A DNA stretch of 64,000 bases, taken from assembly GCA_019414565.1 (NCBI GenBank), contig DXLU01000005.1, positions 1-64,000 of the forward strand, in the 5' to 3' direction. Source of the stretch: Collinsella sp. (lineage in GTDB: Bacteria > Actinomycetota > Coriobacteriia > Coriobacteriales > Coriobacteriaceae). Of the stretch, positions 35,375 to 43,921 are shown piece after piece (position 1 is the first letter of the stretch; every line of letters starts with the position of its first letter). Position numbers and translations under genes: made by a program. A model generated the notes under the pieces. The model did not search any database, was not told where the DNA came from, and saw nothing but the letters and a program-made list of their open reading frames with translations.

Positions 35375-35400
35375 GCCCGGCGGCATCCTCGCCGCCGGGC
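35375..35400. other. GC-rich hairpin ahead of ubiD
   Basis: 10-bp perfect stem (35375-35384 with 35391-35400), loop ATCCTC, 22 bases before the ubiD start. There is no T-tract, so it is more likely an mRNA stability or processing element than a terminator. GGCTGT/ACAGCC and GAGTGC-type small inverted repeats lie just upstream (35295-35335). Confidence 0.5.
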
Positions 35401-35422
35401 ACTCTCCCGAAAGGAGCATGCT

Positions 35423-36907
35423 ATGTCCACTACCGATGCTTCCCAGATCCACGACCTGCGCTCCGCGCTCGACTTTTTGCGCGAGATGCCGGGCCAGCTG
35501 CTCGAGACCGACACTCAGGTCGACCCGGACGCCGAGGTCTCGGGTGTCTATCGCCACGTCGGTGCCGGCGGCACCGTTATGCGCCCGACCAAAGAGGGTC
35601 CGGCGATGGTCTTCAACAACGTCAAGGGCTTTGACGATGCCAAGGTCTGCATCGGCATGCTTGCCAGCCGCAAGCGCGTTGCCGCCCTGCTCGACCTGGA
35701 CGAGGAGCACCTGGGCCTCGAGATCGGCAAGCGCTTCGAGAACCTGATCGCGCCCGAGCAGATCGCCGAGGGTGCGCACGTCGACTGCCAAGAGGTCGTG
35801 TACAAGGCGAACGAGGGCTTTGACCTGCGCAAGATCGTCCCCGCTCCTACCAACACGCCCGTCGACGGCGGCCCCTACATCACCATGGGCCTCGCCTACG
35901 GCACGAGCCCCGACGGCTCCCAGTCCGACGTGACCATCCACCGCTTTTCCTGCGTCGACAAGGACAAGCTCGCCATGTGGATCACCCCGGGCAGCCGTCA
36001 CCTTGGCGCGTTCTTTGACGAGTACTGCCAGCGCGGCGAGGACATGCCCATCTCCATATCCATCGGCCTGGACCCCGCCGTGTACATGTGCTGCGGCTTC
36101 GAGGCTCCCACCACGCCGCTCGGCTTCAACGAGCTGCAGATTGCCGGCGCCCTGCGTGGCCACGCCGTCGAGCTTGCCGACTGCGTCACCGTTCCGCAGA
36201 AGTGCATTGCCAATGCCGAGTACGTGCTCGAGGGCTACCTCATGCACGACGAGACCATCAACGAGGACGTCAACGGCCACGGCTACGCCATGCCCGAGTT
36301 CCCCGGCTACACCGGCGGCGCCAAGGTCTGCCCGGTGATCAAGATCACCGCCGTCACCACGCGCGTCAATCCCATCATGGAGAGCTGCATCGGCCCTTCG
36401 CACGAGCACGTTTCCATGGCCGGCATCCCCACCGAGGCCTCCATCTACAAGATGGTCGAGACCGCCATCCCGGGCCGCCTGCTCAACGTCCACGCTGCCC
36501 CCTGCGGCGGCGGCAAGTTCGTTGCCATCATGCAGTTTAAGAAGTCGAGCAAAAATGACGAGGGCCGTCAGCGCAACGCCGCCATGCTCGCCTTCTCGGC
36601 ATTCTCCGAGCTCAAGCACGTCATCCTTGTTGACGAAGATGTCGACATTTTCGACATGAGCGACGTGATGTGGGCCATGACCACACGCTTCCAGGCCGAC
36701 GTGGACCTCATCACCATCCCCGGCTGCCACTGCCACGTGCTCGACCCGTCCAACGACCCCGCGTTCGATCCTTCGATCCGCGAGCACGGCATCGCCTGCA
36801 AGGCCATCTTCGACTGCACGGTCCCGTTCGACCTCAAGAAGAACTTCATTCGCTCGCAGTTCATGGAGATCGACACAGACAAGTGGGCCAAGGAGATTGC
36901 TTTCTAA
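35423..36907 (+). CDS. UbiD-family decarboxylase (gallate/phenolic acid decarboxylase C-like)
   Basis: A 494-residue prenyl-FMN-dependent decarboxylase. Family-like segments are GGPYITMGLAYG, the phosphate/substrate region HRFSCVDKDKLAMWI, AEYVLEGYL (acidic residues of the active-site loop), and the C-terminal VDEDVDIFDMSDVMWAM. The length and these segments are closest to the LpdC/YclC group that reversibly decarboxylates hydroxybenzoates. Maturation needs prenyl-FMN made by UbiX, encoded next but one feature downstream. The ATG at 35423 follows AAAGGAG. A structured repeat separates it from ubiX, starting directly after the stop codon. Confidence 0.93.
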   Translation: MSTTDASQIHDLRSALDFLREMPGQLLETDTQVDPDAEVSGVYRHVGAGGTVMRPTKEGPAMVFNNVKGFDDAKVCIGMLASRKRVAALLDLDEEHLGLEIGKRFENLIAPEQIAEGAHVDCQEVVYKANEGFDLRKIVPAPTNTPVDGGPYITMGLAYGTSPDGSQSDVTIHRFSCVDKDKLAMWITPGSRHLGAFFDEYCQRGEDMPISISIGLDPAVYMCCGFEAPTTPLGFNELQIAGALRGHAVELADCVTVPQKCIANAEYVLEGYLMHDETINEDVNGHGYAMPEFPGYTGGAKVCPVIKITAVTTRVNPIMESCIGPSHEHVSMAGIPTEASIYKMVETAIPGRLLNVHAAPCGGGKFVAIMQFKKSSKNDEGRQRNAAMLAFSAFSELKHVILVDEDVDIFDMSDVMWAMTTRFQADVDLITIPGCHCHVLDPSNDPAFDPSIREHGIACKAIFDCTVPFDLKKNFIRSQFMEIDTDKWAKEIAF

Positions 36908-37060
36908 GGTTCCGGCGTTCTACCGAACGCCGGACCACTCGACGCTGCGCCCGCGCCTGGCGGGCAATCTGCCCCTCAACTGCGAAGGCATGGGCATAAG
37001 CCCTATGCCTTCTTGTTTCGGGGCACCTTGCCTCGCCAGACGCGCGCTCGCTGACATTGC
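36908..37060 (+). other. Structured post-stop element, copy A
   Basis: First of four related elements. Hairpin 1 (GGTTCCGGCGTTC, loop TACC, GAACGCCGGACC) starts right after the ubiD stop. Invariant CGACGCTGC follows at 36940-36948. Stem 2 pairs GCGCCTGGCGGGCAA with TTGCCTCGCCAG and carries a one-base bulge. Within it TGCCCC pairs with GGGGCA, and an inner hairpin AAGGCATGGGC/GCCCTATGCCTT closes the fold. It lies inside the ubiD-ubiX gap. Confidence 0.8.
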
Positions 37061-37097
37061 CCGACCTATAGCTGCCATTTTGTTGTTAGGAGTTGTC

Positions 37098-37676
37098 ATG
37101 CCTGAGTCTTCTGTCCGCCCCCGTCGCATTGTCGTTGGCGTGTCTGGCGCCAGCGGTGCCGCGCTGGGTCTTGAGTGCCTCAAATGCCTGCGCCAGGCAG
37201 GTGCCGAGTCGGCGCTTGTCGTCACGCGCGGGGGAGAGATCACCATCGAGCAGGAGCTCGGCATGACGCTCGACGAGTTTGCCACGCATGCCGATGTGGT
37301 CTACGACAACAAGAACATCGGCGCCGCCATCGCAAGCGGCACCTATCCGGTCGACGGCATGATCGTGGCACCCTGCTCTATGAAGACGCTCGCCGGCATC
37401 GCGAGCGGCTACAGCGAAAACCTGTTGCTGCGTGCGGCCGACGTGCAGATGAAAGAGCAGCGCCGCCTGGTGCTCATGGTGCGCGAGACGCCCTTCAGCG
37501 CCATTCATGTCGACAACATGGCGCGCCTGGCGCGCGTACCGGGCGTCATGCTCATGCCGCCCATGCTCACGTTTTACAACGGCCCCGCCACGCTCGATGA
37601 CGCGGTGCATCACATCGCCGCCAAGGCGCTCGAGGCCGTCGGCGTGTCATGCGCAAACTATAAGCGCTGGTCATAG
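37098..37676 (+). CDS. ubiX: UbiX-family flavin prenyltransferase
   Basis: A 192-residue flavoprotein that attaches a dimethylallyl group to FMN to make prenyl-FMN, the cofactor of UbiD enzymes. GVSGASGAALG near the N-terminus binds FMN phosphate, and the central CSMKTLAGIASGYSENLLLR and the MPPMLTFYNGPATLDD region match the family. The length is typical (about 190). It serves the UbiD protein at 35423, and its prenyl donor may come from the isomerase at 32630. The ATG at 37098 follows TTAGGAG. It could also be named lpdB or bsdB in a phenolic acid decarboxylase setting. Confidence 0.94.
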   Translation: MPESSVRPRRIVVGVSGASGAALGLECLKCLRQAGAESALVVTRGGEITIEQELGMTLDEFATHADVVYDNKNIGAAIASGTYPVDGMIVAPCSMKTLAGIASGYSENLLLRAADVQMKEQRRLVLMVRETPFSAIHVDNMARLARVPGVMLMPPMLTFYNGPATLDDAVHHIAAKALEAVGVSCANYKRWS

Positions 37677-37708
37677 GCGTCTTTAGGGTAGGATACGAGT
37701 AGTGTTTG

Positions 37709-37740
37709 AGCCCGCTGCCCCTGTGGGCGGCGGGCTTTGT
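37709..37740 (+). terminator. Terminator-like hairpin after ubiX
   Basis: 12-bp stem (37709-37720 with 37725-37736, one G-T pair), loop CTGT, followed by a short TTTGT. It separates ubiX from the MerR gene. Confidence 0.6.
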
Positions 37741-37768
37741 GCGCAAAAGGGATGTGTCGGGAGGACCT

Positions 37769-38638
37769 ATGCAGACGGGCATGTATGCGATTAGCGAGAT
37801 GGCGAGCTTGTTTAACGTTTCGCGCCAAACGCTCATCTACTACGACAAGATCGGTCTGTTTAAACCCGCCGTGGTTAACGAAAAGGGCTACCGTTTCTAT
37901 TCGCCCACGCAGATCCCGCTCATGCGTCTGATCTGCATGCTACGTGACCTGGGGCTCGAACTCGATGAGATCGACCGCCTAGCCTCGACGTTCGACATTA
38001 GCGAGATGACCGATCACCTGCGCTCGCGGGTGCAAGCGCTCGATGAACAGATCGCCGGCCTCAAAGCCGAGCGCGCGAGCGTGCAGGAGCGCCTGAGCTT
38101 TTACGACGAGGCGGTTTACTGGCGCGAGCGCGAGGGCAGGCCGGAGCTCAAGCAGTTTGAGCGTCGCTACGTGGTCTTTGAGGAGTTTCCAGGCGATATC
38201 GAGCGCGGCCGCTCGATGCTTCACCCCACGCTCATGCGGGCCATCCTGCGCATGCGTGCGTTGACGGGCACGCGCCCTATGCGCGGCTGGGGTGCCATGC
38301 TGCGTCGTGAGGCGCTGCATTCCGACGACCCTATCGCCGGCGCGGGCTCCTTTGCCGTGCTGCCGCGCGGTGCCGAGGAACTGCTGCCGAGCGATCCCGC
38401 CGAGCTGGCAGAGATCGGCATCGAAGTGCTGCCCGAGGGCACATACCTGTGCATGAGCCGCTGGGGTATGCCGTACGAGCCCGAGGGCATCCGCGCCATC
38501 GTTGCCTGCATGGACGAGCACGCGCTCCAGCCCGTTGGCAACGCTTTCGACTTTTGCTACCTCGATACCACGAGCTACGACGAGTCCCACCAAGAGGACT
38601 TTTGCTGCATCCAAATCCCTGTTACCCTCCAGATGTGA
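37769..38638 (+). CDS. MerR-family regulator with GyrI-like effector domain
   Basis: A 289-residue regulator of the BmrR type. The N-terminal MerR domain (YAISEMASLFNVSRQTLIYY, then DKIGLFKPAVVNEKGYRFYS) is followed by a coiled-coil dimerisation helix near 85-125 and a C-terminal GyrI-like/small-molecule-binding domain (140-289). Proteins of this kind sense lipophilic or aromatic compounds. It is the last gene of the UbiD cluster and the best candidate to bind the two palindromes at 32569 and 33711; this link is inferred. The ATG at 37769 follows GGGAGGA. Its stop codon lies inside the next palindrome. Confidence 0.9.
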   Translation: MQTGMYAISEMASLFNVSRQTLIYYDKIGLFKPAVVNEKGYRFYSPTQIPLMRLICMLRDLGLELDEIDRLASTFDISEMTDHLRSRVQALDEQIAGLKAERASVQERLSFYDEAVYWREREGRPELKQFERRYVVFEEFPGDIERGRSMLHPTLMRAILRMRALTGTRPMRGWGAMLRREALHSDDPIAGAGSFAVLPRGAEELLPSDPAELAEIGIEVLPEGTYLCMSRWGMPYEPEGIRAIVACMDEHALQPVGNAFDFCYLDTTSYDESHQEDFCCIQIPVTLQM

Positions 38639-38749
38639 CAAAGGGACAGTCCCTTTGTCACATTCGTGGTGTGGCTGCTGCCCAAACCGTCACAACATTT
38701 GATGAAAATCTCGAAAACGAGGAAAAGCGTCGAATGTTGTGACGCTTTT
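38633..38749. repeat. TGTGACAAAGGG palindrome copy 3 plus 68-bp repeat, copy 2
   Basis: A 14-bp inverted repeat (38633-38646 with 38650-38663) overlaps the stop codon of the MerR gene. After 18 bases comes the 68-bp unit 38682-38749, identical to 33604-33671. The same pair of elements, in the same order, therefore follows two genes of the same cluster. Confidence 0.9.
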
Positions 38750-38833
38750 CCTGTCTGTGCCGGCGAGCTCCCGTGCCATCTGGGGGTATAAGGCTGGCAA
38801 GTGTTTATTTGCGAGGCTTAAGGGGCGCCCCGT

Positions 38834-39703
38834 ATGGATATCGATAACTTTGAATGGTGGTATAGCGAGGGCGAGGCTCCGGACGAGGAGTGGGACGAGC
38901 CCGCGCCGCGTGACGTGTCGAGCGACGAGGGCGAGGCCGGCAACGATGCTGCTGTCGAGCCTGACGCCGCCTCCGATGCCGCCGAGCCCCTGACCTTTGA
39001 GCAGGCTTGGGCCCAAGCCGAGGCCGATGAAGCTAAGGCCGATGCCACGGCCACACTCGGTGAGCCAGCCGACATGTCCATCTCGCCGGCAAAGACCCCG
39101 CAGCCGCGTCACACTATCGATCCCGACAGCACGGCATCCTTCAGCATTCTCGACGTGCCCTCGCAGGGTGCTCAAGCACCCGCGCCCACACGTCGCCCCG
39201 ACCTGGCTCGCGAGGAGGACGCGGGCCGTCGCTCTCCGCTCGGCCCCATCCTCATCGCCTTCATGGCCGGCGTTATCGCATGCTCGGTAATTGGAAACGT
39301 CTGGAGCCATGTTGAACAACAACGAAAAGACGCCGCCAAGGTCGAGATGTCCGTCGAACAATCGCTCAGCCGCACGCGCTCGGTGCATGTATCGGTCGAG
39401 GTCAAGGACGGCGCGACGTGGGACACCGCGCGCGGCGACAGCCAGATGCTCGTCCATATCGTGGGTCGCACGCTCAAGGGGCAAGCGATCGACGAGTACC
39501 AATACGTCAATTCCGAAGGTGACGGCATCGAGCTCAAGCCCGGCGACTACGAGCTCACGGTCGATGAGCCGCCCGTCGCCACCGACGGCACGCGTTACCG
39601 TGCCTCAAAGCGCATGGTTCCGGTGAGTTTTAATTCACAGGCGCCCGATACGGTCGATAGCACGCCGCAGGGCGGGTTTGACCTTTACGCTATTGCTCAA
39701 TAA
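38834..39703 (+). CDS. Single-pass membrane protein of unknown function
   Basis: A 289-residue protein I do not recognise. Residues 1-130 are acidic and of low complexity (Asp/Glu/Ala-rich, probably disordered and cytoplasmic). Residues 136-156 form one clear transmembrane helix after basic residues. The 130-residue outer part has HVSVEVKDGATWDTARG and ends with beta-rich, polar sequence (LKPGDYELTVDEPPV) that could be a small Ig-like or carboxypeptidase-regulatory-like fold. No cysteine motif or catalytic motif is evident. It stands alone between the MerR gene and an aldose epimerase gene. Confidence 0.75.
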   Translation: MDIDNFEWWYSEGEAPDEEWDEPAPRDVSSDEGEAGNDAAVEPDAASDAAEPLTFEQAWAQAEADEAKADATATLGEPADMSISPAKTPQPRHTIDPDSTASFSILDVPSQGAQAPAPTRRPDLAREEDAGRRSPLGPILIAFMAGVIACSVIGNVWSHVEQQRKDAAKVEMSVEQSLSRTRSVHVSVEVKDGATWDTARGDSQMLVHIVGRTLKGQAIDEYQYVNSEGDGIELKPGDYELTVDEPPVATDGTRYRASKRMVPVSFNSQAPDTVDSTPQGGFDLYAIAQ

Positions 39704-39782
39704 CTGCACCTGTCGCTCAACCCCGCCGCCAAGAGTGGGACAATAGCCCTCGACACCGTTGTTTACTATTGGAGGAAGTAGC

Positions 39783-40676
39783 ATGTCCACCGTCACTACC
39801 ATCAAGCGCGGCGGCCTCACCGCGGCCATCGATTCCATGGGTGCCCAGCTCACGAGCCTTGCCCTCAACGGCAACGAGTATCTGTGGCAGGGCGATCCCA
39901 CCTTTTGGGGCAAGCATGCGCCCATCCTGTTCCCCATTGTGGGCTCGCTGCGCAACAACACGGCAACGTCTGCGGCCGGCACCTGCGAGATGCCGCGCCA
40001 CGGACTCGCGCGCATCGTCGAGCACAAGCTGGTCGAGGTTTCGGAGGACGGCTCCTCGGTAACGTACGAGATCACTGACACGCCCGAGTCGCTCAAGGCC
40101 TTTCCGTTTCACTTTAAGCTCAACATGACCTATGCCCTGACCGGCGACGCCACGCTCACGCAGACCTTTGCCGTCACCAACACCGGCGACGTGGCCCTGC
40201 CGTTCTCGGTGGGCGGTCATCCTGCATTCAACGTGCCCGCCCCCGGTGCCGAAGACGAGGCGTTCGAGGATTACGAGCTGGCGTTTACCGAGGCTTGGAC
40301 TAACGAGGCCCCCATCATCACGCCCGACGGTCTTATGACGTTCGAGGGCAGCTACAAGGCTCCCGATAACTCGGACGTGCTGCCCATCACGCACCGCAGC
40401 TTCGATAACGATGCCATCATGTTCACCGATGTCCCGGGTTCCACGCTCACGCTGCGCGGCCGCAAGTCGGGCCACGGCGTCAAGATCGACTTTGAGGGCT
40501 TTAAGTACATCGGCGTGTGGTCTGCCGCCAACGACGCCCCGTTTGTGGCGCTCGAGCCCTGGACCGGTCACACCACCATGGACACCGAGGACGACATCTT
40601 TGAGCACAAGGTCAACACCATCACGCTGGCGCCGGGCGAGACGGACGTCCGCAGCTTTAGCGTCACCTTGCTCTAG
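39783..40676 (+). CDS. Aldose 1-epimerase family protein (LacX-like)
   Basis: A 297-residue galactose mutarotase-like protein. It has the beta-sandwich family pattern with LWQGDPTFWGKHAPILFPIV near the N-terminus, GGHPAFN with a likely catalytic His in the middle, and ALEPWTGHTT late in the chain. Members interconvert the anomers of free or phosphorylated sugars. The ATG at 39783 follows GGAGGAAG; the frame extends 8 residues upstream without support. A structured repeat begins directly after its stop codon. Confidence 0.9.
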   Translation: MSTVTTIKRGGLTAAIDSMGAQLTSLALNGNEYLWQGDPTFWGKHAPILFPIVGSLRNNTATSAAGTCEMPRHGLARIVEHKLVEVSEDGSSVTYEITDTPESLKAFPFHFKLNMTYALTGDATLTQTFAVTNTGDVALPFSVGGHPAFNVPAPGAEDEAFEDYELAFTEAWTNEAPIITPDGLMTFEGSYKAPDNSDVLPITHRSFDNDAIMFTDVPGSTLTLRGRKSGHGVKIDFEGFKYIGVWSAANDAPFVALEPWTGHTTMDTEDDIFEHKVNTITLAPGETDVRSFSVTLL

Positions 40677-40832
40677 AGGTTCCGCCGTTCTAACGAACGA
40701 CGGACCGGTCGACGCTGCGCGCCACCCAGAGCGACAATTTGTCATTCAAAAGACAAGGCATGACCAGAAGGTCTATGCCTTGCCTTTTTCATGCTAACTT
40801 GTTCGCTCTGGGTGGCGCTCGCTGGCATTGCC
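40677..40832 (+). other. Structured post-stop element, copy B
   Basis: It starts at the stop codon of the epimerase gene. Hairpin 1 is GGTTCCGCCGTTC/GAACGACGGACC with loop TAAC, and CGACGCTGC lies at 40710-40718. Stem 2 pairs GCGCCACCCAGAGCGACAA with TTGTTCGCTCTGGGTGGCGC, leaving one bulged base. The inner hairpin AAGGCATGACC/GGTCTATGCCTT is followed by CCTTTTTC, a terminator-like end. Confidence 0.85.
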
Positions 40833-40956
40833 AAAACATCGACGCTCCCAATGACTACCGTGTGTCTATTAATTTTTCGAGCTTGTGCTGCGCTGCTGGT
40901 CGCTGGCGTATATCCTGTTAAGTCGTCAGCATACGATTCAACAGGGAAGGCAGATT

Positions 40957-41883
40957 ATGCATTCTCCCCATCAACGCGACGCGCATCCACAGCCGGTGTG
41001 CAGCCGTCGCATCTTTTTGGGTAGCGCTCTCGCTGCGAGCGCTTCCGTCGTCGCCGGCGCGCTCGCCGGCTGTCAGCGCCCGTCCACGCTCAAGGTGGTT
41101 CAGCCCACGACGGGCGGCGGTCGCGACGACCTGTCCGATTCCGTGATCGGCAAGGACAAGATCCGCATTGGCATGGAAGCGGCCTACGCCCCGTACAACT
41201 GGCAGGTTTCCGAAGCCAGTGAGTACACCATCCCCATCGACAACGTGCAGGGCGCCTATGCCGATGGCTACGACGTGCAGATCGCCAAGATCGTCTGCAA
41301 GGCCCTCGGCGGCGAGCCCGTTGCCGTCAAGCAGAGCTTCTCGGGCCTTATCGATTCGCTCAACAACGGCCAGATCGACCTCATCATCGCCGGCATGAGC
41401 GCTACGCCCGAGCGCGAAGAGTCCGTCGGTTTTTCCGACCCGTACTTCATTGGCTACTTTGGCCTGTTCGTAAAAGAGGGCTCGCCCTACCAGAACGCCA
41501 CCAAGCTCAGCGACTTCAGTGGTGCCACGGTGCTCGGCCAAAAGGACACCATGCTCGATACCGTCATTGACGAGATCCCGGGCGTTGTCCACAAGAACCC
41601 GGTCGATTCGGTTCCCACGGTGTTTTCGAACCTGCTGCAGGGCACCTGCGACGCCGTGACCTACAATACCGAGAACGAGAAGGGCTATATGGCCCAAAAT
41701 CCCGGTATCGTCCCCATTCATTTTGCCGAGGGCGAGGGCTTTAAGCAGGAGGTCGCGGCAAACGTCGGCTGCCGCAAGGGCTCGGACAAGCTGCTTAAGC
41801 TCATCGACAAGACACTCAAGGGCATTAGCCAAGAGGAGCGCGACCAAATGTGGGACGCGTGCCTCGATCGTCAGCCGGCATAG
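40957..41883 (+). CDS. Polar amino acid ABC transporter, substrate-binding lipoprotein
   Basis: A 308-residue extracellular solute-binding protein of family 3. The N-terminus has twin arginines (17-18) before a hydrophobic stretch and a lipobox LAGC with Cys39, so it may be exported by Tat and anchored by lipid. The mature part has the family sequences IRIGMEAAYAPYNW and IDLIIAGMSATPERE, with the ligand-binding Arg in the second. It is the first gene of an SBP-permease-ATPase-peptidase operon. The ATG at 40957 follows GGGAAGG. Confidence 0.93.
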   Translation: MHSPHQRDAHPQPVCSRRIFLGSALAASASVVAGALAGCQRPSTLKVVQPTTGGGRDDLSDSVIGKDKIRIGMEAAYAPYNWQVSEASEYTIPIDNVQGAYADGYDVQIAKIVCKALGGEPVAVKQSFSGLIDSLNNGQIDLIIAGMSATPEREESVGFSDPYFIGYFGLFVKEGSPYQNATKLSDFSGATVLGQKDTMLDTVIDEIPGVVHKNPVDSVPTVFSNLLQGTCDAVTYNTENEKGYMAQNPGIVPIHFAEGEGFKQEVAANVGCRKGSDKLLKLIDKTLKGISQEERDQMWDACLDRQPA

Positions 41884-41892
41884 GGAGGCAGC

Positions 41893-43041
41893 ATGAAAAC
41901 CATCAATCGTCTGGCCTCCTTTACCAAGGCCGACCACCGCTATGTGTACCTGGGCACGAGCGTTATCGCGGCGCTCGGCCTGGCGTTTAGCCAGCGCAAC
42001 CCCACGCCGCTGAGCTTCTTGGCGCCTACGGGCGCGTTCCAAGACTGCCTCTGGGCAATCCTTTGGGCCTGGCTCGTCGTATCGGCGGCGGCGCTGGTCA
42101 CCAAGCTTATGCACTGGAACGACTATCGCGAAAAGTCGCCGTTCGCATCCGAGCGCTTCCGTCGCGGCGCGCGCCTGGGCAGCTACGTCGTGGTCGCCAT
42201 CGCGGCGATCTTTTTCGTGGACCGCTGCGTCATGTCATTTATCGACCTGGTGCAGGTGAGCATTGTCTCGGACTCCAACCCCAGCGACTTTTTGTCGAGC
42301 CTGGTCTACATGACCTACAAGAGCGGGGACTTCTTTATCCGCGGCATCGAGATCACCATCGCGCTTGCGACCTTCGGTACCGTCATCGCCTTTTTCCTGG
42401 CGCTGCTCTTTGTGTTCCTGCGCATTCAGACCTTCGATCGCGTGGACAACGACCTCACGCGCTTCTTTAAGAGCATCGGCCGCGGCTTTGCGACCATCTA
42501 CTCCACCATCGTGCGCGGCACGCCCATGATGGTCCAGGGCCTGCTCATCTATTACGCGGGCTTCACCGTTTTGCGCGGCATGGGCTTCGAGACCGCCCAG
42601 GCCAACCAGATTTGGAGTACCTTCACCGCCGGCCTCGTCACCATCTCGCTCAACTCCACCGCCTACATGATGGAGGTCCTGCGCGGCGGCATCGAGTCCA
42701 TCGATCCCGGCCAGGCCGAGGCGGCGCGCTCGCTGGGCCTGTCGCAGTGGCAGGCTATGCGCAAGGTCGTGTTCCCCCAGGGCATTAAAAACGCGATTCC
42801 GGCGCTCACCAACGAGCTCATCATCAACATCAAGGACTCGTCGGTGCTCTCGGTCATCGGCGTGTTCGACCTCATGTACGCCACCACCACCGTCGCCGGC
42901 GTGTACTACCGCCAGATGGAGGTCTACTGCGTGGCGCTCGTGGTCTACCTGATCCTGACGCTCGTGGCGAGCCGCCTGCTCGAAGCCTTTGGCAAAAAGC
43001 TCGGCGCCGAGGCCCCTGCCACGCTGCCCAGCTCCAACTAG
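41893..43041 (+). CDS. Amino acid ABC transporter permease (HisM/GlnP family)
   Basis: A 382-residue inner membrane permease. The C-terminal 230 residues are a standard His/Glu/Gln-type permease with the ATPase-contacting EAA loop (EAARSLGLSQWQAMRKVVFP). About 130 residues precede it, with three additional hydrophobic segments, longer than in the classical HisM (about 230 residues). It starts 9 bases after the binding-protein gene behind GGGAGG. Confidence 0.93.
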   Translation: MKTINRLASFTKADHRYVYLGTSVIAALGLAFSQRNPTPLSFLAPTGAFQDCLWAILWAWLVVSAAALVTKLMHWNDYREKSPFASERFRRGARLGSYVVVAIAAIFFVDRCVMSFIDLVQVSIVSDSNPSDFLSSLVYMTYKSGDFFIRGIEITIALATFGTVIAFFLALLFVFLRIQTFDRVDNDLTRFFKSIGRGFATIYSTIVRGTPMMVQGLLIYYAGFTVLRGMGFETAQANQIWSTFTAGLVTISLNSTAYMMEVLRGGIESIDPGQAEAARSLGLSQWQAMRKVVFPQGIKNAIPALTNELIINIKDSSVLSVIGVFDLMYATTTVAGVYYRQMEVYCVALVVYLILTLVASRLLEAFGKKLGAEAPATLPSSN

Positions 43042-43063
43042 GCTCAAGACGAGGAGAATCATC

Positions 43064-43849
43064 ATGGCAGATACCGCCACTACCGGCGTTGCGGCCGCCG
43101 CACAGACCAATGAGCCGCTCATCCGCGTCGAGGGCCTGCGCAAGAGCTTTGGCTCACTCGAGGTGCTCAAGGGCATCGATCTGTCCATCAATCCCGGCGA
43201 GGTCGTCACCATTATCGGCGCCTCGGGCTCGGGCAAGTCGACCTTCCTGCGCTGCCTCAACCTGCTCGAGACTCCGGACGCGGGCCACATCTGGTTCCAC
43301 GGCCAGGATCTTACGGCCGAGCGCTGCAACATTAACAAACTGCGTGAGGACATCGGCATGGTGTTCCAGGGCTTCAACCTATTCAACAACATGGATGTGC
43401 TCGACAACTGCACGCTTGCGCCCGTCACGCTCAAAAAGATGAGCAAGGCCGAGGCCGAGAAGGTCGCGATGGAGCATCTGACCAGCGTGGGACTCGAAAA
43501 GTTCGCGCACGCCGCCGTGGGCAGGCTTTCGGGCGGCCAAAAGCAGCGCGTCGCCATCGCCCGCGCCCTGTGCATGAATCCGCAGATCATGCTGTTTGAC
43601 GAGCCGACCTCCGCACTCGACCCCGAGATCGTGGGAGAGGTGCTCGAGGTCATGCACAACCTCGCTGCCGACGGCATGACCATGGTCGTCGTCACGCACG
43701 AGATGGCCTTTGCCCGCACGGTGTCCGACCGCGTGGTCTTTATGGACAAGGGCGTGGTGCTCGAGGATGCCGCGCCGGCCGAACTCTTCGGCAACCCCAA
43801 ACACCAGCGCACCCGCGAGTTCCTCTCGCGTTATCTCGAGGACAAATAA
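43064..43849 (+). CDS. Amino acid ABC transporter ATP-binding protein (GlnQ-like)
   Basis: A 261-residue ATPase. Walker A is GASGSGKST, the Q-loop lies in GMVFQGFNLF, the signature is LSGGQKQR, and Walker B is LFDEPTSALD followed by the switch His in VVVTHE. It energises the permease at 41893. The ATG at 43064 follows GAGGAG; an overlapping upstream extension has no support. The gene is 22 bases after the permease gene. Confidence 0.95.
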   Translation: MADTATTGVAAAAQTNEPLIRVEGLRKSFGSLEVLKGIDLSINPGEVVTIIGASGSGKSTFLRCLNLLETPDAGHIWFHGQDLTAERCNINKLREDIGMVFQGFNLFNNMDVLDNCTLAPVTLKKMSKAEAEKVAMEHLTSVGLEKFAHAAVGRLSGGQKQRVAIARALCMNPQIMLFDEPTSALDPEIVGEVLEVMHNLAADGMTMVVVTHEMAFARTVSDRVVFMDKGVVLEDAAPAELFGNPKHQRTREFLSRYLEDK

Positions 43850-43921
43850 CCGATAGCAAACGCTTACGTGGCAGGGCCGCTCCGGTGGGGCGGCCCTCGT
43901 CGTCACAATCGAAAGGATGTC

